Below are positions 1 through 10,171 of a stretch of 64,000 bases of DNA, piece by piece. This DNA comes from Pseudomonas sp. BSw22131 (lineage in GTDB: Bacteria; Pseudomonadota; Gammaproteobacteria; Pseudomonadales; Pseudomonadaceae): positions 1,488,001 through 1,552,000 of the forward strand of contig NZ_CP113949.1 in NCBI RefSeq assembly GCF_026810445.1. Direction: 5' to 3'. A program made the translations under genes and the position numbers. Within the stretch, counting starts at the first letter, position 1, and each line of letters starts with the position of its first letter. Under the pieces are notes generated by a model. It had not been told where the DNA came from, searched no databases, and was given only the letters and a program-made list of their open reading frames with translations.

Positions 1-1
1 C

Positions 2-535
2 GCTCAAGAGCGCATGCAGAAATCCCTCGAATCCCTGAACCATGCATTTGGTCAAATCCGTACCGGCAAGGCGCACCCAAGCATCCTGGGCAGTGTGATG
101 GTGCCGTACTACGGCACAGACACGTCGATCACCCAGGTGGCCAACATCACCGTAAAAGACTCGCGCACGCTGCAAGTCGTGGCCTTCGAGCGCAACATGC
201 TCGGCGCTGTTGACAAGGCGATCCAGAGCGCCGGCCTGAACCTCAACCCGACCAATCTCGGCGAGTTGTTACTGATCTCCATGCCAGCACTGACCGAAGA
301 AACCCGTAAGGGCTTCACCAAGCAGGCCCGAAGCGCAGCAGAAGATGCACGGGTTGCTGTGCGCAACATCCGTCGCGATGCGTTGGGTGACCTGAAAAAG
401 CTGGTCAAGGACAAGGAAATCAGTGAAGACGAAGAGCGTCGTGGCGCTGCCGATATCCAGAAGCTGACCGACAAGGCCGAGGCTGACATCGATTCGGCTA
501 CCAAAACGAAAGAAGCAGACCTGATGGCCGTATAA
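2..535 (+). CDS. frr: Ribosome recycling factor, 5' end outside the window
   Basis: RRF splits the post-termination ribosome together with EF-G. The reading frame is already open at base 2 (Ala-Gln-Glu-Arg) and continues through the Met at 14, so the first few codons lie upstream. About 177 of the usual 185 residues are visible. Family features include the [10 protein letters not shown] stretch near the N-terminus and the charged C-terminal helix ending KEADLMAV. It precedes uppS by 16 bases, the usual order in Pseudomonas (pyrH-frr-uppS). Identification is by family similarity and context. Confidence 0.97.
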   Translation, partial: AQERMQKSLESLNHAFGQIRTGKAHPSILGSVMVPYYGTDTSITQVANITVKDSRTLQVVAFERNMLGAVDKAIQSAGLNLNPTNLGELLLISMPALTEETRKGFTKQARSAAEDARVAVRNIRRDALGDLKKLVKDKEISEDEERRGAADIQKLTDKAEADIDSATKTKEADLMAV

Positions 536-551
536 AGGTCCGGAAGCTTTC

Positions 552-1307
552 ATGCAAAAGACAAAGCTGTCTGAACCGTCTGCGGTGCCACGCCACGTTG
601 CGATCATCATGGACGGAAATAATCGTTGGGCGAAGAAGCGCCTGCTGCCGGGTGTTGCCGGTCACAAGGCAGGCGTGGATGCCGTCAGGGCTGTTATCGA
701 GGTATGTGCCGAGGCCAAGGTCGAGGTGTTGACGTTGTTCGCCTTTTCCAGTGAAAACTGGCAGCGCCCGGCCGAAGAGGTCGGTGCGTTGATGGAGCTG
801 TTTTTCACCGCATTGCGTCGGGAGACCAAGCGGCTGAACGACAACGGCATCAGTTTGCGCATCATTGGCGACCGCTCGCGTTTCCATCCTGAATTGCAGT
901 CCGCAATCCGGGAGGCGGAAGCGCGTACGGCGGGCAATAGCCGGTTTGTGTTGCAGATCGCCGCCAACTACGGTGGACAGTGGGATATCGCTCAAGCGGC
1001 GCAGCGGCTGGCGCGTGAAGTTCAGGCGGGGCACCTGCGTCCCGAAGACATCACGCCAGAGTTGTTGCAGACATGTCTGGCGACCGGTGACCTGCCCCTC
1101 CCGGACCTCTGCATTCGTACGGGTGGCGAACACCGCATCAGCAACTTCCTGCTATGGCAGCTGGCCTACGCCGAGCTTTACTTCTCCGACCTCTTCTGGC
1201 CGGACTTCAAACACGACGCCATGCGCAAAGCGCTGGCTGATTTTGCTTTGCGCCAACGCCGCTTTGGGAAAACCAGCGAGCAGGTAGAAGCTGGAGCGCG
1301 AGCTTAA
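552..1307 (+). CDS. uppS: Isoprenyl (undecaprenyl) diphosphate synthase
   Basis: A cis-prenyltransferase that condenses isopentenyl-PP with farnesyl-PP to make the C55 carrier lipid for peptidoglycan and O-antigen. The protein has 251 residues, a normal length. The catalytic Asp21 lies in MDGNNRWA (20-27), the FSSENW motif lies near residue 70, and the signature RTGGEHRISNFLLWQ is near residue 195. The TAA stop shares its last base with the ATG of cdsA, so the two are probably translationally coupled. It is part of the frr-to-tilS forward run. Confidence 0.97.
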   Translation: MQKTKLSEPSAVPRHVAIIMDGNNRWAKKRLLPGVAGHKAGVDAVRAVIEVCAEAKVEVLTLFAFSSENWQRPAEEVGALMELFFTALRRETKRLNDNGISLRIIGDRSRFHPELQSAIREAEARTAGNSRFVLQIAANYGGQWDIAQAAQRLAREVQAGHLRPEDITPELLQTCLATGDLPLPDLCIRTGGEHRISNFLLWQLAYAELYFSDLFWPDFKHDAMRKALADFALRQRRFGKTSEQVEAGARA

Positions 1308-2122
1308 TGCTGAAACAACGGATCATCACAGCGCTGATTTTGCTGCCAATTGCCCTTTGCGGGTTTTTCCTGCTGTCGGGCGGCAGTTTTGCTTTGTTCA
1401 TCGGCGTGGTGGTGACGCTGGGCGCATGGGAATGGGCGCGTCTGGCCGGTTTCGAGGCCCAGTCATCCCGGGTTCTATACTCGGTGGTAGTCGCTGTTCT
1501 GCTTTTTATTCTTTATCTGGTGCCAGGCCTGGCGCCCTGGATCCTTGTGGCGGCGTTGCTCTGGTGGCTGGTCGCAACCTGGCTCGTGCTTACTTACCCC
1601 GACTCCAGTGAACATTGGTCCAGCGCCGTCTGCAAGCTGGTGATTGGCCTGCTGATTCTCTTGCCCGCATGGCAGGGTTTGATCCTGATCAAGCAATGGC
1701 CGCTGGGTAACTGGTTGATCCTTTCAGTCATGGTGCTGGTCTGGGGTGCCGACATTGGTGCCTATTTCTCTGGAAAAGCCTTTGGCAAACGCAAGCTTGC
1801 GCCCAAGGTGAGCCCAGGGAAGAGTTGGGAAGGGTTGTACGGCGGGCTGGTTGCCAGCCTTTTGATCACTGCCGCGGTGGGTGTCTTCCGAGACTGGTCT
1901 TTCTCCCAATTCTTTTTTTCGATGATCGCTGCAGCCATCGTTGTGCTGATTTCCGTGGTCGGCGATTTGACGGAGAGCATGTTCAAGCGCAAATCCGGTA
2001 TCAAGGACAGCAGCAACCTGCTCCCCGGGCATGGTGGCGTGCTTGATCGTATCGACAGTCTTACGGCCGCCATTCCGATCTTTGCCTTGCTGCTCTGGGC
2101 TGCTGATTGGGGCGTGATGTGA
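1307..2122 (+). CDS. cdsA: Phosphatidate cytidylyltransferase
   Basis: CdsA makes CDP-diacylglycerol from CTP and phosphatidate, the entry point to all membrane phospholipids. The 271-residue protein is very hydrophobic, with several membrane helices. It carries the family signature near residues 215-250: [14 protein letters not shown], then [13 protein letters not shown]. Its start overlaps the uppS stop by one base, and its TGA overlaps the GTG start of dxr. These overlaps indicate co-transcription. Confidence 0.97.
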   Translation: MLKQRIITALILLPIALCGFFLLSGGSFALFIGVVVTLGAWEWARLAGFEAQSSRVLYSVVVAVLLFILYLVPGLAPWILVAALLWWLVATWLVLTYPDSSEHWSSAVCKLVIGLLILLPAWQGLILIKQWPLGNWLILSVMVLVWGADIGAYFSGKAFGKRKLAPKVSPGKSWEGLYGGLVASLLITAAVGVFRDWSFSQFFFSMIAAAIVVLISVVGDLTESMFKRKSGIKDSSNLLPGHGGVLDRIDSLTAAIPIFALLLWAADWGVM

Positions 2123-3309
2123 CTACGCCTCAACAGATCACTGTTCTGGGTGCAACAGGGTCGATAGGTTTGAGCACGCTGGATGTCATCGCGCGGCATC
2201 CCTCGCGTTATCAGGTCTTCGCGCTGACCGGTTTCAGTCGTCTCGCCGAATTGCTCGCGCTGTGTGTGCGTCACAACCCGCAGTTTGCGGTTGTACCCAC
2301 CGATGGGGCTGCCCGGACGTTACAGGCGGACTTGTCAGCTGCGGGGCTGGCCACTCGCGTATTGGTGGGGGAGGGCGGTCTGAGCGAGGTTTCGGCTCAT
2401 TCCCAGGTTGATACAGTGATGGCCGCCATCGTCGGGGCCGCCGGCTTACGGCCGACACTTGCGGCGGTCGAGGCTGGTAAAAAGGTGCTCTTGGCCAACA
2501 AGGAAGCGTTGGTGATGTCTGGTGCGCTGTTCATGCAGGCGGTGCGCCGCAGCGGCGCGGTGCTGTTGCCAATCGACAGCGAACACAATGCTATTTTTCA
2601 ATGCCTCCCCGGCCACTATGCCGACGGCTTGGGTGCTGTTGGCGTGCGTCGCATTCTGTTGACGGCTTCGGGTGGTCCGTTTCGCGAAACGCCCCTCGCC
2701 GAACTGGCCGGCGTATCGCCAGAGCAAGCCTGCGCGCACCCGAACTGGTCAATGGGTCGCAAAATTTCTGTCGATTCGGCAAGCATGATGAACAAAGGCC
2801 TCGAGTTGATCGAAGCCTGCTGGTTGTTTGATGCGAGGCCGTCGCAAGTAGAAGTGGTCATTCATCCGCAAAGTGTTATCCACTCCTTGGTGGATTACGT
2901 GGATGGATCGGTGCTGGCTCAACTTGGCAACCCTGACATGCGCACACCAATTGCCCATGCCCTGGCGTGGCCGGAGCGTATCGATTCGGGTGTTGCTCCG
3001 CTGGATTTGTTCTCGATCGCGCGTCTGGATTTTCATGCGCCTGACGAACTGCGCTTCCCATGCCTGCGCTTGGCGCGGCAAGCTGCAGAAACGGGCGACA
3101 GTGCGCCTGCGATGCTTAATGCGGTCAACGAAATCGCAGTGGCGGCATTTCTGGACAGGCGGATTGGCTATCCAGAAATCGCGAGTATGATCGGCGAAGT
3201 GCTGAATCAAGAGCCTGTGGTTGCCATGGATGGGCTGGAAGCCGTATTTGCCGTCGATGCCAAAGCCCGTTCGCTCGCTGAGCAATGGCTCGTTAAGCAT
3301 GGGCGCTAA
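2119..3309 (+). CDS. dxr: 1-deoxy-D-xylulose 5-phosphate reductoisomerase
   Basis: The first committed step of the MEP isoprenoid pathway (DXP to MEP, NADPH-dependent), feeding IspD and IspF further right and finally UppS. I place the start at GTG 2119, which overlaps the cdsA stop. This gives 396 residues beginning [21 protein letters not shown] at 2107 is also in frame but less likely. The NADPH-binding GATGSIG motif is at the N-terminus. The metal and substrate motif SEHNAIFQC and the SMMNKGLE motif are present. Confidence 0.96.
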   Translation: MTTPQQITVLGATGSIGLSTLDVIARHPSRYQVFALTGFSRLAELLALCVRHNPQFAVVPTDGAARTLQADLSAAGLATRVLVGEGGLSEVSAHSQVDTVMAAIVGAAGLRPTLAAVEAGKKVLLANKEALVMSGALFMQAVRRSGAVLLPIDSEHNAIFQCLPGHYADGLGAVGVRRILLTASGGPFRETPLAELAGVSPEQACAHPNWSMGRKISVDSASMMNKGLELIEACWLFDARPSQVEVVIHPQSVIHSLVDYVDGSVLAQLGNPDMRTPIAHALAWPERIDSGVAPLDLFSIARLDFHAPDELRFPCLRLARQAAETGDSAPAMLNAVNEIAVAAFLDRRIGYPEIASMIGEVLNQEPVVAMDGLEAVFAVDAKARSLAEQWLVKHGR

Positions 3310-3417
3310 GCAGAGCGCGCGGCCAGACCTGGCCCAATTGGTGAGCATAAACATGCTCGACGCCCTGGTGAGTATAGCGTTCGGACGCTTCGATAAACCG
3401 GTAACTGGAGAACAGCA

Positions 3418-4770
3418 ATGAGCGCGCTCTACATGATTGTCGGTACCCTGGTTGCATTGGGCGTGCTGGTGACCTTTCACGAGTTTGGCCATTTTTGGGT
3501 GGCTCGGCGGTGTGGCGTCAAAGTCTTGCGGTTTTCGGTCGGCTTCGGAATGCCGCTGATTCGCTGGCATGATCGCAAGGGAACAGAGTTTGTCGTTGCG
3601 GCTATCCCGTTAGGCGGCTACGTCAAGATGCTCGACGAGCGTGAGGGTGACGTGCCCCCTGAACTAGCAGATCAGTCGTTTAACCGAAAGTCGGTTTATC
3701 AGCGCATCGCCATTGTGATTGCAGGTCCGGTCGCCAATTTTCTGCTGGCGATTGTATTTTTTTGGGTACTCGCCATGATGGGCAGCCAGCAAGTGCGGCC
3801 AATCATTGGAGCAGTCGAAGCTGGCAGCATCGCGCAGAAGGCCGGGTTGACGGAGGGGCAGGAAATTGTCTCGGTCGACGGCGAAGCGACCTCTGGCTGG
3901 GCTGCGGTCAACTTGCAGCTGGTAAGGCGCCTTGGCGAGACCGGCTCTATTGCGCTGAAGGTGATTGACCAGAACTCCACGGCACAGTCTTCTCATCAGT
4001 TGGTATTGAATGATTGGCTCAAAGGCGCCGAGGAGCCTGATCCGATTCGCTCGCTGGGGATTCGTCCCTGGCGGCCAGCATTGCCGCCCGTGCTGGCTGA
4101 GCTGGATGCCAAAGGTCCGGCGCAGGCGGCCGGCCTGAGGACCGGCGATCGTTTGCTGGCACTGGATGGCCAGCCGGTCGACGAGTGGCAGCAACTGGTT
4201 GATCAGGTTCGTGTTCGTCCTGAAACCAAAATTTCGTTGCGTGTAGAGCGTGACGGTGCGCAAATCGACATACCTGTGACTCTCGCCGCGCATGGCGAGG
4301 GCGAGGCCGCGACAGGTTATCTGGGTGCAGGCGTCAAAGGTGTAGACTGGCCGCCGGAAATGCTCCGTGAGGTCAGTTATGGTCCGGTAGCCGCCGTTGC
4401 AGAGGGCGCGCGCCGTACCTGGACCATGAGTGTTCTGACGCTCGATTCGCTCAGAAAAATGTTGTTCGGCGAGCTGTCCGTAAAAAACTTGAGCGGACCG
4501 ATAACCATTGCTAAAGTGGCGGGCGCTTCGGCCCAGTCGGGTATTGGTGACTTCTTGAATTTCCTTGCTTATCTGAGCATAAGCCTGGGGGTTCTCAATT
4601 TGCTGCCCATTCCGGTGCTGGACGGGGGCCATCTGTTGTTCTATCTGGTCGAGTGGGTACGTGGTCGCCCCCTCTCGGAGAAAGTGCAGGGCTGGGGCAT
4701 TCAGATCGGTATCAGCCTTGTGGTGGGAGTGATGCTACTCGCACTGGTCAACGATCTGGGACGACTGTAA
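3418..4770 (+). CDS. rseP: Site-2 intramembrane zinc protease RseP (sigma-E pathway)
   Basis: An inner-membrane metalloprotease that cuts the anti-sigma factor (MucA/RseA type) after the site-1 cut, releasing the envelope stress sigma factor. The 450-residue protein has HEFGH at 21-25 in the first membrane helix, two PDZ-like segments in the middle (about 115-190 and 215-300), and the second active-site motif NLLPIPVLDGGH near residue 395. It lies just before bamA, linking envelope stress sensing to outer-membrane assembly. Confidence 0.96.
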   Translation: MSALYMIVGTLVALGVLVTFHEFGHFWVARRCGVKVLRFSVGFGMPLIRWHDRKGTEFVVAAIPLGGYVKMLDEREGDVPPELADQSFNRKSVYQRIAIVIAGPVANFLLAIVFFWVLAMMGSQQVRPIIGAVEAGSIAQKAGLTEGQEIVSVDGEATSGWAAVNLQLVRRLGETGSIALKVIDQNSTAQSSHQLVLNDWLKGAEEPDPIRSLGIRPWRPALPPVLAELDAKGPAQAAGLRTGDRLLALDGQPVDEWQQLVDQVRVRPETKISLRVERDGAQIDIPVTLAAHGEGEAATGYLGAGVKGVDWPPEMLREVSYGPVAAVAEGARRTWTMSVLTLDSLRKMLFGELSVKNLSGPITIAKVAGASAQSGIGDFLNFLAYLSISLGVLNLLPIPVLDGGHLLFYLVEWVRGRPLSEKVQGWGIQIGISLVVGVMLLALVNDLGRL

Positions 4771-4792
4771 AACGCTACACCGAATTGTGAAT

Positions 4793-4811
4793 CTGCCGCA
4801 TTTTGCGGCAG
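4793..4811 (+). terminator. Hairpin between rseP and bamA
   Basis: CTGCCGCA (4793-4800) pairs perfectly with TGCGGCAG (4804-4811) around a three-base loop, followed by TTTGTTT. It resembles a weak intrinsic terminator or an RNA-processing or stability hairpin 36 bases before the bamA start. It could lower read-through from rseP into bamA, but the T run is interrupted, so its strength is uncertain. Confidence 0.5.
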
Positions 4812-4846
4812 TTTGTTTATTGCCAGTTGGAATAAGAAAGGACTTC

Positions 4847-7234
4847 ATGAAACGTCTGCTGCTAACTGCGGTTCTTGCCGTACTGATGATCGCCGAAGTT
4901 CACGCCGAGTCCTTCACTATCTCCGATATCCGTGTCAACGGCCTGCAGCGGGTTTCCGCTGGCAGTGTCTTCGGTGCGTTGCCGTTGAACGTGGGCGAAC
5001 AGGCGGACGATTCGCGTCTGGTTGACGCTACTCGTGCGCTGTTCAAAACCGGATTCTTCCAGGACATCCAGTTAGGCCGTGACGGTAACGTCCTGGTCAT
5101 CACTGTGGTCGAGCGTCCTTCCGTTGCGAGTATCGAAATCGACGGGAACAAGGCAATTACCACTGAGGACCTGATGAAGGGACTCAAGCAGTCGGGCTTG
5201 GCAGAAGGCGAAATCTTCCAGCGTGCGACCCTGGAGGGCGTGCGTAACGAACTCCAGCGCCAGTATGTCGCGCAGGGTCGTTATTCTGCGGAGGTGGCGA
5301 CCGAGGTCGTTCCCCAGCCACGTAACCGCGTTGGCCTCAAGATCAACATCAATGAAGGCGCCGTAGCGGCGATCCAGCACATCAACGTGGTGGGTAACAA
5401 CGTCTTCCCTGATGAGGACCTGATCGACCTGTTCGAGCTGAAAACCACTAACTGGCTCTCATTCTTCAAGAACGATGACAAGTATGCCCGCGAGAAGCTT
5501 TCGGGTGACCTTGAGCGTCTGCGTTCGTACTACCTTGATCGCGGCTATATCAATATGGATATCGCCTCGACTCAGGTGTCCATCACGCCAGACAAGAAAA
5601 GCGTCTTCATCACCGTCAATATCAACGAAGGCGAGAAGTACAGCGTCAAGTCGGTGAAGCTGAGCGGTGACCTCAAGGTGCCTGAAGATCAGGTCAAATC
5701 GTTGCTGCTGGTCAAGCCGGGTCAGGTTTTCTCTCGCAAGGTCATGACCACCACGTCCGAGCTGATCACCCGTCGTCTTGGCAACGAAGGCTACACCTTC
5801 GCCAACGTCAATGGCGTGCCGACTGCCCATGATGAAGATCACACCGTCGATATCACGTTCGTTGTCGACCCAGGCAAGCGCGCGTATGTAAACCGAATCA
5901 ATTTCCGTGGCAACACCAAGACTGCTGACGAAGTCCTGCGTCGCGAAATGCGCCAGATGGAAGGCGGCTGGGCTTCTACTTACCTCATCGACCAGTCCAA
6001 GACCCGTCTTGATCGCCTTGGCTTCTTCAAGGAAGTGAACGTAGAAACCCCACCGGTGCCGGGCACCGATGACCAGGTTGACGTGAACTACGCCGTAGAA
6101 GAGCAAGCGTCCGGCTCGATTACCGCCAGCGTTGGTTTTGCGCAGAGCGCCGGCCTGATTCTGGGTGGCTCGATCAGTCAGAACAACTTTCTGGGTACCG
6201 GTAACAAGGTCAGCATTGGTTTGACCCGCAGCGAATACCAGACCCGCTACAACTTCAGCTATGTCGATCCGTACTTCACGCCAGACGGCGTGAGCCTTGG
6301 CTACAGCGCGTTCTACCGCAAGACCAACTACGACGACCTCGACGTCGACGTGGCAAGCTACTCGGTCAACAGCCTGGGCGCTGGCGTCAACATGGGCTAC
6401 CCGATCAACGAAACGTCGCGTCTGAACTTCGGCCTGTCGATACAAAACGATGAGATCAGCACCGGTCGGTACACCGTTGACGAGATTTTCGACTTTGTAA
6501 ACAAGGAAGGCGATAACTACCTGAACTACAAGGCATCGGTAGGCTGGTCTGAGTCGACCCTAAACAAAGGCACCTTGCCCACCCGTGGTTCGTCCCAGAG
6601 TCTGACGCTGGAAACCACGATTCCTGGCAGCGACCTTTCGTTCTATAAGCTTGATTATCGTGGCCAGCTGTTCCACCCGATCAGCACAAACTACACGCTG
6701 CGGCTGCACTCCGAGCTGGGTTATGGCGACGGTTACGGGTCGACTACGGGTCTGCCGTTCTATGAAAACTACTACGCCGGTGGCTTCAACTCGGTACGTG
6801 GTTTTAAGGACAGCACACTGGGTCCACGCAGTACGCCGAGCCGTGGTGCCGCTGTCACCGGCAACCAAGGGACGCTTGCTGACCCGGATCAAGATCCACT
6901 GCCGTTTGGTGGTAACGTTCTGGTCACCGGCGGTGTCGAGTTGCTGTTCCCGCTGCCCTTCATCAAAGATCAGCGCTCGCTGCGTACCTCGTTGTTCTGG
7001 GACGTGGGTAACGTCTTCGACAGTAATTGCAGCTCGAGCACAGTCACCTCTACGGGTGAAAAAGTTAAATGCAACAACGTGGACCTCTCCGGTATGGCGA
7101 GCTCCGTCGGTGTTGGCGTCACCTGGATTACTGCTCTCGGTCCGCTGAGTTTTGCGCTCGCGATGCCGGTCAAAAAACCGGACAACGATACCGAAACGCA
7201 GGTGTTCCAATTCTCTCTCGGTCAGACCTTTTAA
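4847..7234 (+). CDS. bamA: Outer-membrane protein assembly factor BamA
   Basis: The central subunit of the BAM complex, which folds beta-barrel proteins into the outer membrane. I choose ATG 4847 (795 residues), because it follows AAGGA and opens a clear signal peptide (MKRLLLTAVLAVLMIAEVHA, cut before ESF). An upstream in-frame start at 4787 would add 20 residues across a hairpin and is unlikely. Five POTRA repeats fill about 22-420, a 16-strand barrel follows, and the chain ends in the aromatic F typical of outer-membrane proteins (FSLGQTF). It is followed by the periplasmic chaperone skp. Confidence 0.97.
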   Translation: MKRLLLTAVLAVLMIAEVHAESFTISDIRVNGLQRVSAGSVFGALPLNVGEQADDSRLVDATRALFKTGFFQDIQLGRDGNVLVITVVERPSVASIEIDGNKAITTEDLMKGLKQSGLAEGEIFQRATLEGVRNELQRQYVAQGRYSAEVATEVVPQPRNRVGLKININEGAVAAIQHINVVGNNVFPDEDLIDLFELKTTNWLSFFKNDDKYAREKLSGDLERLRSYYLDRGYINMDIASTQVSITPDKKSVFITVNINEGEKYSVKSVKLSGDLKVPEDQVKSLLLVKPGQVFSRKVMTTTSELITRRLGNEGYTFANVNGVPTAHDEDHTVDITFVVDPGKRAYVNRINFRGNTKTADEVLRREMRQMEGGWASTYLIDQSKTRLDRLGFFKEVNVETPPVPGTDDQVDVNYAVEEQASGSITASVGFAQSAGLILGGSISQNNFLGTGNKVSIGLTRSEYQTRYNFSYVDPYFTPDGVSLGYSAFYRKTNYDDLDVDVASYSVNSLGAGVNMGYPINETSRLNFGLSIQNDEISTGRYTVDEIFDFVNKEGDNYLNYKASVGWSESTLNKGTLPTRGSSQSLTLETTIPGSDLSFYKLDYRGQLFHPISTNYTLRLHSELGYGDGYGSTTGLPFYENYYAGGFNSVRGFKDSTLGPRSTPSRGAAVTGNQGTLADPDQDPLPFGGNVLVTGGVELLFPLPFIKDQRSLRTSLFWDVGNVFDSNCSSSTVTSTGEKVKCNNVDLSGMASSVGVGVTWITALGPLSFALAMPVKKPDNDTETQVFQFSLGQTF

Positions 7235-7279
7235 TCGTCTGACCCTCGATAACGACAACGGATTCTGTAGGAGTACATC

Positions 7280-7783
7280 GTGCGTAAGTTGACCCAATTG
7301 GCATTGCTGGCAGCGGTTTTGATTTCCACACCTGTCTTTGCCGACATGAAAATCGCAGTACTGAACTATCAAATGGCACTGCTGGAGTCTGATGCAGCGA
7401 AGAAATATGCCGTTGATGCAGAGAAGAAATTCGGCCCACAGCTGGCCAAGCTCAAAACGCTGGAAAGCAGCGCGAAAGGTATTCAGGACCGTTTGGTCGC
7501 TGGCGGTGACAAGATGGCTCAGCCTGAGCGCGAGCGTCTAGAGCTTGAGTTCAAGCAAAAAGCCCGTGATTTCCAGTTCCAGTCCAAGGAGCTGAACGAA
7601 GCCAAGGCAGTTGCCGACCGCGAAATGCTCAAGCAACTCAAGCCTAAGCTGGATCAGGCTGTTGAAGAAGTGATCAAGAAAGGTGCATTTGACCTGGTGT
7701 TCGAGCGCGGCGCTGTGATTGATGTCAAGCCTCAGTACGACGTCACTCGCCAAGTCATCGAGCGCATGAACCAGCTGAAGTAA
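7280..7783 (+). CDS. skp: Periplasmic chaperone Skp/OmpH
   Basis: Skp holds unfolded outer-membrane proteins in the periplasm on their way to BamA. The 167-residue protein starts at GTG 7280 behind GTAGGAGT. Its signal peptide ends at about residue 21 (PVFA, then DMKIAV). The rest is a highly charged Lys/Glu-rich pair of long helices, typical of the tentacle fold. It sits between bamA and lpxD as in other gamma-proteobacteria, with a 4-base gap to lpxD. Confidence 0.94.
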   Translation: MRKLTQLALLAAVLISTPVFADMKIAVLNYQMALLESDAAKKYAVDAEKKFGPQLAKLKTLESSAKGIQDRLVAGGDKMAQPERERLELEFKQKARDFQFQSKELNEAKAVADREMLKQLKPKLDQAVEEVIKKGAFDLVFERGAVIDVKPQYDVTRQVIERMNQLK

Positions 7784-7787
7784 CTTC

Positions 7788-8843
7788 ATGACCGCGACTA
7801 TCAAACTCGGCGAGTTGGCCGGGTTCCTCGGAGCCACCTTGCGTGGCGCCGAGGATAAGGACATTACAGGGCTGGCCACTTTGCAGGAGGCCGGCCCCGG
7901 TCAGGTCAGCTTTCTGGCCAATCCTCAATACCGTAAATTCCTCGCCACGACCCACGCCTCAGCCGTGCTGCTCAAGCCTGCTGACGCCGAAGGTTTTTCC
8001 GGCGATGCATTGTTGGTCGCCGACCCGTATCTGGCGTATGCCCGAATTTCACACCTGTTCGATCCAAAGCCTAAAGCCAGTGCCGGAATACATCCGACGG
8101 CAGTAGTTGCTGAAGATGCCCAGGTTGATCCTACTGCGAGCGTCGGTGCTTTCGCCGTGATTGAGAGTGCTGCACGTATTGGTGCGGGTGTGACCATCGG
8201 CGCGCATTGCTTCATTGGCGCCCGTAGTTGCATCGGCGACGGTGGCTGGCTCGCCCCGCGAGTGACGCTTTATCACGATGTCCGCATAGGGCAGCGCGTG
8301 GTGATTCAGTCCGGTGCAGTGTTGGGAGGTGAAGGCTTCGGCTTTGCCAACGAAAAAGGCGTCTGGAACAAGATTGCCCAGATTGGTGGCGTAACCATCG
8401 GTGACGACGTGGAGATTGGCGTGAACACTGCCATCGACCGAGGCGCCATGGACGACACCCGAATCGGTAACGGCGTGAAACTGGATAACCAGATTCAGAT
8501 CGCTCACAACGTTCAGATTGGTGACCACACCGCGATGGCGGCATGCGTCGGCATCTCCGGCAGCTCCAAAATCGGCAAGAACTGCATGCTGGCAGGCGGT
8601 GTGGGTCTGGTTGGGCACATCGAGATCTGTGATGGGGTTTTCATTACGGGCATGACAATGGTGACCCGTTCGATTACCGAACCTGGCGCCTATTCGTCGG
8701 GTACGGCGATGCAGCCGGCTGCCGAATGGCGCAAGAGTGCAGCGCGGATGCGGCATCTCGATGACATGGCCCGCCGTCTGCAACAGCTAGAAAAGATTGT
8801 CGAGGCAGTGACCTCAGGCGGTAAAGCTTCATCTGATGGCTGA
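7788..8843 (+). CDS. lpxD: UDP-3-O-(3-hydroxyacyl)glucosamine N-acyltransferase
   Basis: The third step of lipid A synthesis, adding the N-linked hydroxyacyl chain from acyl-ACP. The protein has 351 residues. The N-terminal uridine-binding domain (about 1-100) is followed by a left-handed beta helix of hexapeptide repeats (I-G-x-x-V type, about 105-300). The catalytic His is in [12 protein letters not shown]-terminal helix (about 320-345) completes the trimer-forming fold. Confidence 0.97.
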   Translation: MTATIKLGELAGFLGATLRGAEDKDITGLATLQEAGPGQVSFLANPQYRKFLATTHASAVLLKPADAEGFSGDALLVADPYLAYARISHLFDPKPKASAGIHPTAVVAEDAQVDPTASVGAFAVIESAARIGAGVTIGAHCFIGARSCIGDGGWLAPRVTLYHDVRIGQRVVIQSGAVLGGEGFGFANEKGVWNKIAQIGGVTIGDDVEIGVNTAIDRGAMDDTRIGNGVKLDNQIQIAHNVQIGDHTAMAACVGISGSSKIGKNCMLAGGVGLVGHIEICDGVFITGMTMVTRSITEPGAYSSGTAMQPAAEWRKSAARMRHLDDMARRLQQLEKIVEAVTSGGKASSDG

Positions 8844-8955
8844 TACCTATTTCTTATCAAGCGTGCACAGCCGATAAACTGCCTCCTTGATTTGCTAGAG
8901 GAGTGCTGCGCAACCGTCGCGCACTCCCAATCTTTACTACAGGCTTCCCCTCGAA

Positions 8956-9396
8956 ATGATGGACATCAACGAAATTCGCGAATATCTGCCTCACCGTTAC
9001 CCGTTCCTGTTGGTGGACCGGGTGGTGGAGCTGGATGTTGAGAGCAAAAGGATTCGGGCCTACAAAAACGTCAGCATCAATGAGCCGTTCTTCAACGGCC
9101 ATTTTCCTCAGCATCCAATCATGCCGGGCGTTCTGATTATTGAAGCGATGGCTCAAGCGGCTGGCATTCTTGGTTTCAAGATGCTCGACGTGAAGCCGGC
9201 GGACGGTACGCTTTACTACTTCGTGGGCTCTGACAAGCTGCGCTTCCGTCAGCCTGTTCTGCCTGGCGATCAACTGATTCTTGAAGCGAAGTTCCTTAGC
9301 TGCAAGCGTCAGATCTGGAAGTTCGAGTGCCAGGCTTCGGTAGACGGCAAGCCGGTGTGCTCCGCAGAAATCATCTGTGCGGAACGTAAACTATGA
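8956..9396 (+). CDS. fabZ: 3-hydroxyacyl-ACP dehydratase FabZ
   Basis: FabZ dehydrates 3-hydroxyacyl-ACP during fatty-acid elongation and competes with LpxA/LpxD for the same hydroxyacyl-ACP pool, so its place between them makes metabolic sense. The 146-residue hot-dog protein has the active-site His in [11 protein letters not shown] and the catalytic Glu in [10 protein letters not shown]. Translation may start at ATG 8956 or at the next codon, ATG 8959. Its stop overlaps the lpxA start by 4 bases. Confidence 0.97.
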   Translation: MMDINEIREYLPHRYPFLLVDRVVELDVESKRIRAYKNVSINEPFFNGHFPQHPIMPGVLIIEAMAQAAGILGFKMLDVKPADGTLYYFVGSDKLRFRQPVLPGDQLILEAKFLSCKRQIWKFECQASVDGKPVCSAEIICAERKL

Positions 9397-10169
9397 GTTT
9401 GATTGACCCTCGCGCAATCATCGATCCGACAGCCATTCTGGCTGACAACGTTGAGGTCGGCCCTTGGTCGATCGTCGGAGCCGGTGTGGAAATTGGCGAG
9501 GGTACCGTGATCGGTCCGCATGTGATCCTTCGCGGGCCTACCAAAATCGGTAAGCACAACCACATTTACCAGTTTTCGTCGGTAGGTGAGGACACGCCTG
9601 ATTTGAAGTACAAGGGCGAGGCGACCCGTTTGGTCATCGGCGATCACAATGTGATTCGCGAAGGCGTGACGATTCATCGTGGCACCATTCAAGACCGCGC
9701 TGAAACCACCCTCGGCGATCACAACCTGATCATGGCCTATGCCCACATCGGTCATGACAGTGTGATTGGCAACAACTGCATCCTCGTTAACAACACCGCA
9801 TTGGCCGGGCATGTCCACGTAGACGACTGGGCGATACTGTCGGGCTTTACGCTGGTGCATCAGTATTGCCGCATCGGCGCCCACAGCTTTTCTGGCATGG
9901 GCACGGCTATCGGTAAAGACGTACCGGCATTCGTCACTGTGTTCGGCAACCCGGCCGAGGCGCGCAGCATGAACTTCGAAGGCATGCGCCGGCGTGGTTT
10001 CTCGGAAGAGTCCATCCTCGCGTTGCGCAGCGCCTACAAGGTCGTCTATCGCAAAGGGCTGACGGTTGATCAGGCCATCGCCGAGCTTGTTGGTCCTGCT
10101 GCACAATTCCCCGAAGTCGCTGTGTTCCTCGAGTCCATCAAGACATCGACTCGCGGCATCACCCGTTAA
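9393..10169 (+). CDS. lpxA: UDP-N-acetylglucosamine acyltransferase
   Basis: The first step of lipid A synthesis, moving a 3-hydroxyacyl chain from ACP to UDP-GlcNAc. The 258-residue protein consists of a long left-handed beta helix with hexapeptide repeats (about 1-190), then a helical C-terminus. The catalytic His region reads [13 protein letters not shown]. The start overlaps the fabZ stop (ATGA), and only 2 bases separate it from lpxB. Confidence 0.97.
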   Translation: MSLIDPRAIIDPTAILADNVEVGPWSIVGAGVEIGEGTVIGPHVILRGPTKIGKHNHIYQFSSVGEDTPDLKYKGEATRLVIGDHNVIREGVTIHRGTIQDRAETTLGDHNLIMAYAHIGHDSVIGNNCILVNNTALAGHVHVDDWAILSGFTLVHQYCRIGAHSFSGMGTAIGKDVPAFVTVFGNPAEARSMNFEGMRRRGFSEESILALRSAYKVVYRKGLTVDQAIAELVGPAAQFPEVAVFLESIKTSTRGITR

Positions 10170-10171
10170 TC

